Below, piece after piece: positions 37,346 to 46,981 of a stretch of 64,000 nucleotides of DNA; within the stretch, counting starts at the first letter, position 1, and the number at the start of each line of letters is the position of its first letter. The notes below the pieces were generated by a model that saw nothing but the letters and a program-made list of their open reading frames with translations, was not told the DNA's origin and did no database searches. This DNA is from Gammaproteobacteria bacterium (GTDB lineage: Bacteria > Pseudomonadota > Gammaproteobacteria > Ga0077536): the NCBI GenBank assembly GCA_021773835.1, contig JAJFJQ010000062.1, positions 333,322 to 397,321 on the forward strand, given 5' to 3'. A program made the translations under genes and the position numbers.

Positions 37346-37355
37346 AATACTATTC

Positions 37356-37787
37356 TCAAGCTAAATGATTTTCGACGAATCGTTGTAGGCTGCCGGGGTC
37401 CATAGCTCCCGACTGACGCGCGATCTCGCGGCCTTGCTTAAACACGATCAGAGTCGGGATCGAACGAACATTGTAGCGTGTGCCTATCTCGGGAGCGCGA
37501 TCCGTGTCTAGTTTCGCCAGCACCGCGGAGGTTTTAAACTTGGCTGCCGCTTGTTCGAAGGCAGGTGCCATCATCTTACAGGGCCCGCACCACGGCGCCC
37601 AGAAATCGACAATAACTGGGAGATCGGATTTGCCGGTAATGGTGGGAAAATTATTAGCAGTGAGTTCAAGCACCGATCCAGCCAACAACTTGCCGCCGCA
37701 TTTCCCGCATTTGGGGCCATCGGCAAGACGCTCAGGCGGTAAGCGATTGATCGAATTGCACTGGGCACATGGGACGTGAAGCGGCAT
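37356..37787 (-). CDS. trxC: Thioredoxin 2 (TrxC) with N-terminal zinc finger
   Basis: 143-residue cytoplasmic disulphide reductase. The N-terminal zinc ribbon has cysteines 7, 10, 27 and 30 (CAQC and CGKC), and the thioredoxin site WCGPC lies at 66-70 with cis-proline in RSIPTLIVF. Thioredoxin 2 is induced by oxidative stress in enteric bacteria. It is followed by the pirin gene on the same strand. Confidence 0.95.
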   Translation of the reverse strand: MPLHVPCAQCNSINRLPPERLADGPKCGKCGGKLLAGSVLELTANNFPTITGKSDLPVIVDFWAPWCGPCKMMAPAFEQAAAKFKTSAVLAKLDTDRAPEIGTRYNVRSIPTLIVFKQGREIARQSGAMDPGSLQRFVENHLA

Positions 37788-37873
37788 AGTCGTGGATTAT
37801 ATTCGTGGGTACCACTGCTAGATATGGGCGATGGACTTACTTTTCAACTAACCACCACCGCACGGGACGATAA

Positions 37874-39292
37874 GTGAATACGATCCGAGTAAGCGACGCG
37901 ACGGCATGGGAGCATTGCCCGCGGCATGCATGGTTTGTGTTGCACCCGCCAGAAGCCGAAGAGATCGAGGTCGACCGATTTGAAGAATTAATAAAAACCC
38001 TTGGCGACGAACATGAGGCTGAGGTCTTGGCTCAGTTTGAGACGTTTGAAACAGCAAAATCGGTCGCGCATACCGAAGCGCTCATGGAAGCCCAAATGCC
38101 CGTTATCTATCAACCGCAATTCTTTGATGCGGAACTTAATCTGATCGGCGTTCCCGACTTCTTGATCTTGGAAGGCAGCAACTACCGCGTGGCCGACGCG
38201 AAGCTAGCGCTTTCGATCGACGGCAAAAAGGCAATTAAGGCCCAACTGGCGACTTATCGACGCCTAGCGCAATCGCCATTACCCGCGCTGGTGTTCCTTG
38301 GTGACGGCGATATCGCCGAAATCAATCCGCAAGACGATGCTGTTGGCGAGACATTTGTTAGCGAGATGCAGGCGCTGCGTTTGCAAGATACGCAACCCGA
38401 TACCCACTACTCATATTCAAAATGTTCACCTTGCCCCTTCAGTCATTTCTGCGTGCCTGAGTTTAAACAGGCGGGTGAACTTACCTTAAATCCCATGGTA
38501 CAGGCGCGCGCAGCAGATGGATTGCGCAATGCCGGGATCAAGACGCTCGCGAAACTGGCTAATAGCAGCCCGACGGAGCTACCCGATGTGCCGTACCTCA
38601 AAGGGGAGGCAAAGAAAACTCGTGCGATCTTACAAGCGCGTAGCCTACGAACCGGCGAGATTTTCAAGGTCGAGGATGTCGATCTACCGCCAGGCGATTA
38701 TCTTCATTTCGATGTCGAGACGGATCCTATGGCACGAGGCGGGGAGGGCGAGGTTTACTTGTGGGGTTTCTTGACCCCGGCTAGCCATGGCCCGGTCTTC
38801 GAGTACATTTGGAAAGAGCATGGTGAGCGCGCCGATGAGCAGGGGTGGGTGGCGTTTCTGCAGTTGGTCCGCGACTTTCGCGAGCGCTTTGAGAACCCGT
38901 ACTTTGTGCATTATTCGAATTATGAGCGCGTGCAGATCCGGCGTTACGCGGAGCGCTTTAGCAACCAAACAGACGACATCGTTGAGTGGCTACTCGCTGA
39001 CGACGGCCCGTTGCTGGACTTACAAAAGCTTCTTAAAGCCGCATATGTTTTGCCGGTGATGAGTTACGGCCTAAAATCGATTTGTCGCGATCCGCGTTTG
39101 GTAAATTTTCAGTGGCGCTTGGAGGAGTCCGGATCGCAATGGTCGGTGGTGCGCTATTACGATTACCTAGGCGCTGAAACCGAAACGTTAGCTGCGGAGA
39201 TAAAAGCGGAAATTTTGACCTACAACGAGGACGATGTGCGAGCGACCGAGGCGGTAATCCAATGGTTAGAACGCATTGAGGCGGAGCGTTGA
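37874..39292 (+). CDS. TM0106-type RecB-like nuclease fused to DEDD exonuclease domain
   Basis: 472 residues. The N-terminal half is a RecB/Cas4-like nuclease: Asp95 in GVPDF, and Asp108 and Lys110 in VADAK. It has four cysteines for an iron-sulphur cluster (Cys15, 184, 187, 193; C-x2-C-x5-C). The middle has a helix-hairpin-helix-like stretch (GLRNAGIKTLAKLA). The C-terminal half is an RNase H-like DEDD domain, with Asp280 and Glu282 in HFDVETD and YNEDDVRAT near 450-458. It probably processes DNA or RNA. The start is GTG at 37874, divergent from trxC. The substrate is unknown for the family. Confidence 0.88.
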   Translation: MNTIRVSDATAWEHCPRHAWFVLHPPEAEEIEVDRFEELIKTLGDEHEAEVLAQFETFETAKSVAHTEALMEAQMPVIYQPQFFDAELNLIGVPDFLILEGSNYRVADAKLALSIDGKKAIKAQLATYRRLAQSPLPALVFLGDGDIAEINPQDDAVGETFVSEMQALRLQDTQPDTHYSYSKCSPCPFSHFCVPEFKQAGELTLNPMVQARAADGLRNAGIKTLAKLANSSPTELPDVPYLKGEAKKTRAILQARSLRTGEIFKVEDVDLPPGDYLHFDVETDPMARGGEGEVYLWGFLTPASHGPVFEYIWKEHGERADEQGWVAFLQLVRDFRERFENPYFVHYSNYERVQIRRYAERFSNQTDDIVEWLLADDGPLLDLQKLLKAAYVLPVMSYGLKSICRDPRLVNFQWRLEESGSQWSVVRYYDYLGAETETLAAEIKAEILTYNEDDVRATEAVIQWLERIEAER

Positions 39293-39309
39293 GCAAGACT
39301 TGATTGGCA

Positions 39310-40596
39310 CTAGTCGCGCTGTCCGAATATCCAGCGCAGCGCCCGGTACAGTGAGTAGGCGTCTTCGCTGCCGGCCAGCTCACGGATCGAATGCATCGCA
39401 AAAGTCGGCACCCCGACATCAACCGTCCTTACACCCAGAGTGGTCGCGGTTAGGGGGCCAATGGTGCTGCCACAGGCCATGTCCGCACGCGAGACGAAAC
39501 TTTGCACTGGGATCCCAGCCGCACTACAGGCTTGCTTGAAGATCGCCGACGTTTCACTGGTAGAGGCATAGGCTTGATTGCTGTTGATCTTGATCACTGG
39601 ACCACCGTTGAGCAATGGTCCATGTTGCTTGTCGTGGCTATCGGCGAAGTTCGGGTGCACGCCATGGGCATTGTCCGTGGAGATCAAGATCGATTTTGCT
39701 ATCGTGCGTGCGAAATCCTCACTTGATTTGGTGAGGCGTTCGATGATGCTCCGCAAAAACGTTCCGCGTGCGCCGACGGCCGAACCACTGCCGACTTCCT
39801 CATGGTCGTTGCACACGATGAGGCAATTGCTTGTACTCGATGCTTCCAGCAACGCGTGCAAACTGACGTAACAGCTCAGCAAGTTATCAAGTCGGGCGCT
39901 CGCAATAAATTGGTCGCGAATTCCGATCACCGCTGCCGGTTCTGTTGGATACAGCGACAATTCAAAGGCCGCCACGTTTGCTTCGCTGAGTTCAGGATCC
40001 GATTTCTGTAGTCGATCCGTGATCATTTGTTCAAGATTAAATTCTGTATCCGCAAGACACGCGATCGGTGGTAGGTAGGTTTGGTTGTTGATCTCGCGTT
40101 TTTTATTCGCCTCGCGGTCAAGGTGAATAGCTAAACTCGGAATGACTGCAACGGCTTGCTCAAAATCGATGAGACGGTTGATCGATTCGCCAGAGCTTGT
40201 CCTAAGGGTCACCCGCCCAGCGATGGAGAGGTCGCGGTCGAACCACGGATTGAGTAGTACACCGCCATATACCTCGACCCCAAGTTGCCAGTACCCGTTG
40301 GCCTTGAATGCCGCATTCGGCTTGAGTTTGAGGCACGGGCTATCTGTGTGGCTGCCAACCATCTGTAGTCCGGCCTCGGCCACAGGCTCTGATCCGAGCG
40401 AGAAGGCGATGATCGAAGAATCACCCCGGGTTACGAAATATTTTCCTGGGGTCGCTATCGACCATGCGGCACCCTCATCGAGTTCGACGAATTTTGCTTC
40501 GCGAAGTGCCTTCGCGATATTCGCGGTAGCGTGAAATGCGGTCGGCGAATCGTTTAGGAATTGTAGTAAATCAGGATTGAAGGTCTTGTCTGTCAT
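39310..40596 (-). CDS. M18 family aspartyl aminopeptidase
   Basis: 428-residue cytoplasmic dizinc aminopeptidase. The first zinc histidine and catalytic aspartate lie in GSHTDSPCLKLKP (His83, Asp85). Later ligands are in CNDHEEVGSGSAVGARG, with catalytic Glu-Glu, and in the C-terminal MHSIRE. Length and motifs match ApeB/DNPEP-type enzymes that remove acidic N-terminal residues. It is monocistronic. Confidence 0.95.
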   Translation of the reverse strand: MTDKTFNPDLLQFLNDSPTAFHATANIAKALREAKFVELDEGAAWSIATPGKYFVTRGDSSIIAFSLGSEPVAEAGLQMVGSHTDSPCLKLKPNAAFKANGYWQLGVEVYGGVLLNPWFDRDLSIAGRVTLRTSSGESINRLIDFEQAVAVIPSLAIHLDREANKKREINNQTYLPPIACLADTEFNLEQMITDRLQKSDPELSEANVAAFELSLYPTEPAAVIGIRDQFIASARLDNLLSCYVSLHALLEASSTSNCLIVCNDHEEVGSGSAVGARGTFLRSIIERLTKSSEDFARTIAKSILISTDNAHGVHPNFADSHDKQHGPLLNGGPVIKINSNQAYASTSETSAIFKQACSAAGIPVQSFVSRADMACGSTIGPLTATTLGVRTVDVGVPTFAMHSIRELAGSEDAYSLYRALRWIFGQRD

Positions 40597-40756
40597 GGCG
40601 GATCAACGTCGTTTATTGTTCGTATAAATTATCACTAAAGCGCGCCCGATGGTGTAGTGCCCACCCCAGTTGGTCAAGCCGGCTGATTAAGTCCCCGAAT
40701 TTACCGATGATATAGTGACGTTAATACTCATGATTACGACCCGCTGGAGGTTGAAT

Positions 40757-41506
40757 ATGTCTCAGGTGTCTCCGATAGCCAGGTCAAATCTCCCAGAGAT
40801 GCGACTTTCAAGCGACGTTGTCACCACCGAGTGTGACGAGGCCGCTATCTACACCGATCGTCTACCGCTCACCGGTGCAAACATTTTGGAACTTGGTTGT
40901 GGCGCCGCCCAGCATACGATCGCGATTGCTGCGCTCGACGATTCAATTGAGTGTACCGCGCTGGAGGTCGACGAAATCCAGCACGCGAAAAATCTACGCT
41001 CGATCAATAAATCGAACATTACCTTCAAACTCGCGGGTGCACAGTCGATCCCGGAGCCCGACGACAGCTTCGACATCGTGACGATGTTCAAATCACTGCA
41101 TCATGTGCCGCTGGCGCTGCTCGGGTCGGCGTTGAGTGAAATTCATCGTGTACTGAAGCCGGGCGGCTTGGCGTATATCTCGGAGCCGATTTTTGCCGGG
41201 GCCTTTAATGAAATTTTACGTCTGTTTCATGATGAGCAAGCGGTCCGGTTGGCGGCGTTCAAGGCCGTGTGTGATGCGATTGCTAATGGCCAATTCGACC
41301 TCGTGGAACAGATCTTCTTCCACACACCGACCCGCTTTATAGACTTTGAAGAATTTGAAACCAGAATCATCAACTCAAGCCACAGCGAACACCGACTCTC
41401 GCCGGAGGTGTTAACTGAGGTCAGGTCACGTATGGCTGAGCATCAGCGCGACGACGGGATCCGATTTAGCGTACCGATGCGGATCGATTTACTACGTAAG
41501 AAATAA
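40757..41506 (+). CDS. Class I SAM-dependent methyltransferase
   Basis: 249 residues from ATG 40757, which has GGAGG seven bases ahead; the earlier start at 40715 lacks one. The Rossmann SAM-binding motif ILELGCGAAQHTIAIA, acidic loop ALEVDE, and FDIVTMFKSLHHVP and HRVLKPGGLAYISEP (motifs II and III) place it in the Methyltransf_11/25 group. The substrate is not predictable. It is convergent with upp, so not part of the URC operon. Confidence 0.9.
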   Translation: MSQVSPIARSNLPEMRLSSDVVTTECDEAAIYTDRLPLTGANILELGCGAAQHTIAIAALDDSIECTALEVDEIQHAKNLRSINKSNITFKLAGAQSIPEPDDSFDIVTMFKSLHHVPLALLGSALSEIHRVLKPGGLAYISEPIFAGAFNEILRLFHDEQAVRLAAFKAVCDAIANGQFDLVEQIFFHTPTRFIDFEEFETRIINSSHSEHRLSPEVLTEVRSRMAEHQRDDGIRFSVPMRIDLLRKK

Positions 41507-41544
41507 GCGGTCGCCCTGCGCGCAACACCACTTCCACGGGCTAT

Positions 41545-42174
41545 TCACTTGGTACCGTAAATGCGGTCTCCTGCGTCGCCGAGTCCGGGCACGATGTAGC
41601 CGTGGTCGTTTAGCTTTTCGTCAATCGATGCGGTCGTTATGGGTACGTCGGGATGAGCCGCTTGGAACGCCTCAATTCCTTCAGGTGCCGCTAATAAACA
41701 AACAAACTTAATATCTTTGGCACCCGCTTCTTTAACTCGTTGCACCGCGGCGATGGCGGAGTTGGCGGTCGCGAGCATCGGATCGACGACGATGGTTTTG
41801 CGCTCTTCCAAGTCATGCGGCACCTTAAAGTAGTACTCAATCGCGACCAAGGTGTCCGGGTCACGGTAAATGCCGACGTGACCTACCCTAGCCGACGGAA
41901 CTAGATCCAACATGCCTTCGAGTAATCCATTGCCGGCACGCAAAACCGAAATCAGTACCAATTTTTTCCCTGTCAGTACGGGCGCGTCCATTGCAGTGAT
42001 CGGTGTTTCAATGCGCGCTGTGCCCATCTTGAGGTCGCGCGTGATCTCGTACCCTAACAGCATGCTGATCTCCCGGATCAGTTGGCGAAACTTGGCGGTT
42101 GGGGTCTCTTTGCGACGCATTAGCGACAGCTTGTGTTGTACCAGCGGGTGATCGACGACTGTTACTTTATTCAT
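41545..42174 (-). CDS. upp: Uracil phosphoribosyltransferase
   Basis: 209 residues, standard length. It converts uracil and PRPP to UMP. The PRPP loop [21 protein letters not shown] and the C-terminal uracil site [13 protein letters not shown] are intact. It lies 51 bases after the urc4 gene on the same strand; with urc1 it forms a three-gene set matching URC1, URC4 and URC6 of the yeast URC pathway. It may therefore serve catabolism as well as salvage. Confidence 0.96.
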   Translation of the reverse strand: MNKVTVVDHPLVQHKLSLMRRKETPTAKFRQLIREISMLLGYEITRDLKMGTARIETPITAMDAPVLTGKKLVLISVLRAGNGLLEGMLDLVPSARVGHVGIYRDPDTLVAIEYYFKVPHDLEERKTIVVDPMLATANSAIAAVQRVKEAGAKDIKFVCLLAAPEGIEAFQAAHPDVPITTASIDEKLNDHGYIVPGLGDAGDRIYGTK

Positions 42175-42225
42175 AGCATTTCTGCCTGCTTGGATGAGTT
42201 TGGTTGTTGCCCAGTCTAGCTACTT

Positions 42226-43464
42226 TCAGAATACAGTGCCGTCGCTGGAAACCACAATCGGAGGGCCGCCGCCGGCACGAAGCTCAGCCGCCACTTTTCG
42301 ACCGGCAGCCCAGGTACCACCTTCGAGGATCCGGATCAGCGGTAGACGTGCCGCATCGAGTTTGAGGCGGGATCGGATCAAACCGGCCAATTCATCCAGC
42401 AAGGCGAGGGTCAACGCGCGCCACTCAACGACGAGCTCCGAACCGGGGTCGTGGACCTGATCCTCGAGTTCGGGTTGTCGTAAGGTGAGCACTCCAAGGT
42501 CCACGAACAAGCCCCCGTTGCGGTATTCGGGTAAGCCTGTCAAGGATTCGAGCTCGGTCACACGCAAACCAGCGTCTTCCAGCGGTTCTACCAACGAATA
42601 ACATAGCCACTGCGATAATTTGTGAAAAGGCACGAGTCCATCGCTTAAGTCATCGCGCTTGATTGCGCTGTGGCGCCAAACATCACCTAGATTTTCACCG
42701 CCAAGTAGCAAGCGATTTGGCCAGATCGGGGCGAGGCCGCGCAGCACGGCGGCAAATATTTCAGTTGCCGGTAGTTGCTTATCGACCGACCTCTTGGCGA
42801 AATAATCATATAGGTGTCCCACTCTGGGACACTGGCGTCCAAACAGATCTGGCTGCAGCGACAAGGCCTTGCCAAGGGAGCGCAATAATGCGGCGCGTCC
42901 GGCGGCACCGGCCAAGGGATTATCGGTATCTATCTGAAATGCGCGGTTGAGATTTTGTGTTTGTAGTGATGTTAGACCTAACGCGTCGGTCTGCAGTGGA
43001 TTATCTGGCTCGGACGAGAAACCACCATTGCTGAACATCTCAAGGCTTGCCAATGCGAGCCCCTCGGATCTTGCATAGGTGGCGCCCGATCCAGCTTCGA
43101 TATAGCGCCACTGATCCCCCGCACCCGCGTCGAGTAATACGCTGGTGACGACTAAGTCGATGCGTCTCCGCGCGATGCTTTCACGACTATCGCTGCGATA
43201 CTTGGCTGACAATTCTCGCCATCGATCGACGCCGCCAGCCTGAAAGTGGCGCCAACGGCTGTGAAAAGGGATATCGAGATCCGGGTAGCGATCCTCAATC
43301 GTCGCAAGCACATAATCAGCAACCTTATCGAGGTGCTTGCGATGTATTTCGAAATGCGTAAGCCGACCGGCATCCGCTAGAGCAAGCAATTCTTGGCAAC
43401 GCTCGCGAATAGTAAGGGGATTGCGCAGCAGTTCGACGGCGGTGGTCTCGGCGACCTGTGACAT
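42226..43464 (-). CDS. urc4: URC4/Urg3 family uracil-catabolism protein (DUF1688)
   Basis: 412 residues. The sequence SRWRHFQAGGVDRW with the following RRRIDLVVTSVLLDAGAG and MFSNGGFSS is characteristic of the URC4/Urg3 (DUF1688) family, needed for the URC route of uracil degradation in yeasts such as Lachancea kluyveri. The reaction is not known to me. It begins four bases after urc1 stops and is followed by upp, an arrangement that supports the assignment. Confidence 0.92.
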   Translation of the reverse strand: MSQVAETTAVELLRNPLTIRERCQELLALADAGRLTHFEIHRKHLDKVADYVLATIEDRYPDLDIPFHSRWRHFQAGGVDRWRELSAKYRSDSRESIARRRIDLVVTSVLLDAGAGDQWRYIEAGSGATYARSEGLALASLEMFSNGGFSSEPDNPLQTDALGLTSLQTQNLNRAFQIDTDNPLAGAAGRAALLRSLGKALSLQPDLFGRQCPRVGHLYDYFAKRSVDKQLPATEIFAAVLRGLAPIWPNRLLLGGENLGDVWRHSAIKRDDLSDGLVPFHKLSQWLCYSLVEPLEDAGLRVTELESLTGLPEYRNGGLFVDLGVLTLRQPELEDQVHDPGSELVVEWRALTLALLDELAGLIRSRLKLDAARLPLIRILEGGTWAAGRKVAAELRAGGGPPIVVSSDGTVF

Positions 43465-43468
43465 CGAT

Positions 43469-44761
43469 TTAGTCGTGCAGGTCTCGACCTTTCGCGATTT
43501 TCAATTGTGTCGCGTCCGGTTGGGGTTCGTTGCTGAAATAGCCCGCCGCCTTTTTTGCGTCCATCTCCACGCTGGCATCATCCGGGATCAGGCCATCGGG
43601 GATCGTGATGCGTTCGCCGATCTCGATCCCTTGGCCGGTGATTGCATCGTATTTCATATCACTCATCGAGACGAAACGATCGATCCGTTCAATACCCAGC
43701 CAGGTCAATACGTCCGGCATTAATTCTTGGAAGCGCATGTCTTGTACACCGGCAACGCACTCGGTGCGTTCGAAATAGGTCTCGGCTCTATCGCCGCCTT
43801 GTTGACGTTTACGTGCGTTATAAACCAGAAACTTAGTTACTTCACCCAGGGCTCGGCCTTCTTTTCGATTGTAGACAATGAAGCCTATGCCACCTCGTTG
43901 CGCGGTCTCGATACAGACTTCAATGCCGTGAGCAAGGTAGGGGCGACAGGTGCAGATGTCGGACCCAAACACATCGGAGCCATTACATTCGTCATGGACG
44001 CGGCAAGCTATCTCCTTACCCGGCTCCCGCACTGCAGACACATCACCGATGCAGTACACAGTGAGGCCGCCGATCGGAGGGAGAAAAACCTTTAGATCGT
44101 TGCGCGTAATAAGTTCGGTGTACATGCCACCGGAATGCTCAAACAAAGTTCGGCGCAGATCCGTTTCCGACACTGCGAATCGTTCGGCAATACCGGGCAA
44201 ATACCATACCGGCTCGATCGCAGCCTTCGTCACCCGGACGTCGCCGGTTTCGCTCAGCAATTCGCCATCCGCCTTGAGTCGACCAGCGCGCATCGCGTCT
44301 TTGATTTCCGGCAGATTAATCCGTGCCTTCGTCACGGCAATCGTTGGTGTGATATTGAGGCCGGCTGCGAGTTGTTCGGCGAAGACTTCGCTCACCATAT
44401 GTCCATAAGGGTCCAGGGATACGATCTTGCCGGGGTCACCCCAGCGCGGGTACGGCCCGATGCAGGCAGCAGGCGAGGTATCGGTCAGATCCGCAATGTG
44501 CACAGGGTCGAGCGTGCCGGCGGCAACGGCCAAGGCTCGATAAACAGAGTAAGCACCCGAGTGCGCGCCGATCACATTGCGCGCCGCGCCATCATTAACC
44601 GAACCCACGATCGGGCCGCGTTCGTTTGCGGAGGCCGCACCCCAGCTAATTCTAGAAGCGGCGTCTCGCTGGCTCGGGTGTGTGGTGAGCTTGATGTGCC
44701 CCTTAGTCGGTTCCTTGCCGGAACCACTATTGGGCGATGAAGGTTGCTTGTTTTCGATCAT
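43469..44761 (-). CDS. urc1: URC1-type GTP cyclohydrolase II-like protein for uracil catabolism
   Basis: About 430 residues. The C-terminal half resembles RibA: zinc-site cysteines in HDECNGSDVFGSDICTC, then GFIVYNRKEGRALGEVTKF in place of the RibA GRGIGL loop, and a C-terminal LGIERIDRF. The N-terminal 180 residues are an added domain. Riboflavin genes are absent nearby, while urc4 and upp follow, so it is URC1 rather than RibA. The reaction presumably opens the pyrimidine ring of a uracil nucleotide derivative. The start is ATG 44761; a TTG six bases earlier is possible. Confidence 0.9.
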   Translation of the reverse strand: MIENKQPSSPNSGSGKEPTKGHIKLTTHPSQRDAASRISWGAASANERGPIVGSVNDGAARNVIGAHSGAYSVYRALAVAAGTLDPVHIADLTDTSPAACIGPYPRWGDPGKIVSLDPYGHMVSEVFAEQLAAGLNITPTIAVTKARINLPEIKDAMRAGRLKADGELLSETGDVRVTKAAIEPVWYLPGIAERFAVSETDLRRTLFEHSGGMYTELITRNDLKVFLPPIGGLTVYCIGDVSAVREPGKEIACRVHDECNGSDVFGSDICTCRPYLAHGIEVCIETAQRGGIGFIVYNRKEGRALGEVTKFLVYNARKRQQGGDRAETYFERTECVAGVQDMRFQELMPDVLTWLGIERIDRFVSMSDMKYDAITGQGIEIGERITIPDGLIPDDASVEMDAKKAAGYFSNEPQPDATQLKIAKGRDLHD

Positions 44762-44863
44762 GTGCAAGCCGCCTGTTCAAAGAAGCAGTCTACGTCAAAT
44801 TGGACCTTTCACCTAGGGTGAGATTGGCACCGTCGGCCGGCGAATTTAGGCGGACACAGAAGC

Positions 44864-45718
44864 TTATTCGTTTTTCGGTCCGCCCACTCGGATAGCGGCC
44901 GCGCGTCGCTCTAGCTTTACCGCCTTGCCGTGTTGATCCATCGATCGATACAGTGCCGCCATCTGCTCAAGGTTCGTCGCCACATTTTGATCGTCTGCAC
45001 CAAAGGTGTTTTCGAAGATAGTCAGCGTCCGCTGGTAGATGCTTTCCGCCTCGGTGTACCTACCCTGGGCTCGGTAGAGTTCTGCCAAGTTGTTGAGGCT
45101 GATCGCGACCTCGGCGTCATCTGGTCCCAAGGCTTTTTCTCTTAGGCTAATGGTGCGCTTATAGATCTGCTCTGCCTTGGCCGCTTGACCTTGCAGCTTG
45201 TACAGCGCGGCAAGGTTGTTCAGGCTTTTCGCGACCGCAGTATGGTTTGGTTCGGGTAGCTTTTCTCGTAGCCTCAGCGCGCGGTTGTAGTACTGCTCTG
45301 CCTGGGGGTAGTTTCCCTGGGCGCGGTATAGTTCCGCCAAGTTATTTAGGCTTTTAATGACCTCGCTTTGGTTTGAGCCAGCTAACTTTTCGCGGATCGC
45401 GAGCGCCCGTTTGAACAGTGGTTCTGCATCCGTATATTTGGCCTGATTGTGGTACAGGAAAGCCAAATTGTTCAGGCTCTCGGCAATCGCGAAATGATCC
45501 GGCCCAACGTTTTCTTCGGCTAATGCGAGAGCTTCTTGGGAGACAACGATCGCCTCGTCGTATTCTGCTCTGTCGTAATGCGTTTCCGCGTCCCGAACTA
45601 GAGCGTCCCATTCAGCAATAAAAGTAGACCAATTGCCATCTGCACCGAGCGCAGGTTTCAACTGAACACTTGACGCCAGGATCAATAATACAGTTGTTGC
45701 CGCAAGTGCGTTTTTCAT
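44864..45718 (-). CDS. Exported tetratricopeptide-repeat protein (kinesin-light-chain type)
   Basis: 284 residues. A signal peptide (ALAATTVLLILASSV) precedes five 42-residue TPRs of the kinesin-light-chain kind (SLNNLAELYRAQGNYPQAEQYYNRALRLRE pattern). A strong AAGGAGGTC lies eight bases ahead of the ATG, and a perfect 12-base palindrome TTCAGATCTGAA sits at 45737-45748. It follows ccmI by 45 bases on the same strand and may be the last gene of the ccm operon, perhaps a periplasmic scaffold. No specific partner is shown. Confidence 0.85.
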   Translation of the reverse strand: MKNALAATTVLLILASSVQLKPALGADGNWSTFIAEWDALVRDAETHYDRAEYDEAIVVSQEALALAEENVGPDHFAIAESLNNLAFLYHNQAKYTDAEPLFKRALAIREKLAGSNQSEVIKSLNNLAELYRAQGNYPQAEQYYNRALRLREKLPEPNHTAVAKSLNNLAALYKLQGQAAKAEQIYKRTISLREKALGPDDAEVAISLNNLAELYRAQGRYTEAESIYQRTLTIFENTFGADDQNVATNLEQMAALYRSMDQHGKAVKLERRAAAIRVGGPKNE

Positions 45719-45763
45719 CGGGCCTGACCTCCTTCTTTCAGATCTGAATGACGGGAAATTCGA

Positions 45764-46981
45764 TCATTCGACAACTTCGTCGATCACGAGCGCTATCGTA
45801 TTTTGTTCGCCTATGACGAACGGCTCGGAGCTCACCTGGAGGTCGCCGCTCTGCGCGGTTGGTGTACCAGATTTTGAGATCCGGGCGGTGACGGTGACCG
45901 TATCTCCAACCTTTAACTTAAACATTGGTGCCATTGACATCGAATCGTCCAATACGATCTCGCGCGGAAGATTATCCGCCTGGGTCTTAGATACTGCTAG
46001 TGGCGGACCGCCCTGGCCCGGCGCACGCGCGAAGACAAACAAGACATCTTGCGCATTGACTCGTTGACGAAGCGTGGGGTCGATAGTGATCGTGACAGCC
46101 ACGGCTGCAACCGCGTTTTCCTGCGTTGAGCCTTGAACTGCCGGAGCGAGCGCTTCAAGTTCGCGGATAGCGGCGTCGACCTCAACCGTTGGCGTACCGC
46201 TACGCGCGCCTAATGTTTTGGCCTGGCGGAGATAAGCGAGTGCCTTCCCGGTTTCGCCTGCTTCAGCGGCACCCAATGCCGCGAGCCACAACGCGGCCGT
46301 GTTCTCAGGCTCCAACGCTAATGCGCGGTGAACCAGGACAAGGACGTCCGCGTCAATGCGTCCGCCATCGGCCATCGCCAACGCGTCGGCGTATTGGAGT
46401 AGCACCTGTGGGATGTCGCCGACCAATTCGTGGGCGCGCGCCAACGCCGGGACCGCTTCGTCGTAGCGGGCGAGCGCCATATACGTCCGTCCAAGCAGCA
46501 ACCAACCTTCGGCGCTATCAGGGTCGTCTTTGAGCCGCTGTTCTAATTGCACGACCATCGCATCGATTGTTTTTTGATCGATTGCTGGTGCCGGAGTTGG
46601 ATCTGTTGCGACAGCCCCTGTCGCTAATTGCGGCGAGCCCAATTTGAGATAGGTAGACAGTGAGATAGCAGGTATCAAGCAAAAGATAATGACGGCCAAC
46701 AACCGATGACCGGCGATGCTACCGGCCCGTTCGCTTGCAAGTGAGTCGGGATCGCTTTCCTCGAGTAATGCGCGAGCTATTTCCTCTTCGGCGCCTGCAA
46801 GGTCTTCTGCATCCATTACTTGGTCGTCAACATCACGCTGCAATTCGGCAATGCGGATATCACGCAACACCAAGTTTTGGGTCAGTTGACGCGTTATTGG
46901 TCGTGGCCGCAATAATCCCGGTAGCAATGCGGCGAGTACGATTAAGACAAGTGCCGCGGTGATTATCCAGAACGTATTCAC
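45764..46981 (-). CDS. ccmI: Cytochrome c maturation protein CcmI
   Basis: 405 residues from GTG 46981, which overlaps the ccmH stop as GTGA. It has two membrane helices (FWIITAALVLIVLAALLPGLL and LLAVIIFCLIPAISLSTYL) separated by a cytoplasmic loop with ELQRDVDDQVM. A periplasmic TPR domain follows (WLLLGRTYMALARYDEAVPAL) and a C-terminal beta domain. It presents apocytochrome c to CcmF/CcmH. The longer reading from 47137 adds 52 residues inside ccmH and is rejected. Confidence 0.93.
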   Translation of the reverse strand: MNTFWIITAALVLIVLAALLPGLLRPRPITRQLTQNLVLRDIRIAELQRDVDDQVMDAEDLAGAEEEIARALLEESDPDSLASERAGSIAGHRLLAVIIFCLIPAISLSTYLKLGSPQLATGAVATDPTPAPAIDQKTIDAMVVQLEQRLKDDPDSAEGWLLLGRTYMALARYDEAVPALARAHELVGDIPQVLLQYADALAMADGGRIDADVLVLVHRALALEPENTAALWLAALGAAEAGETGKALAYLRQAKTLGARSGTPTVEVDAAIRELEALAPAVQGSTQENAVAAVAVTITIDPTLRQRVNAQDVLFVFARAPGQGGPPLAVSKTQADNLPREIVLDDSMSMAPMFKLKVGDTVTVTARISKSGTPTAQSGDLQVSSEPFVIGEQNTIALVIDEVVE

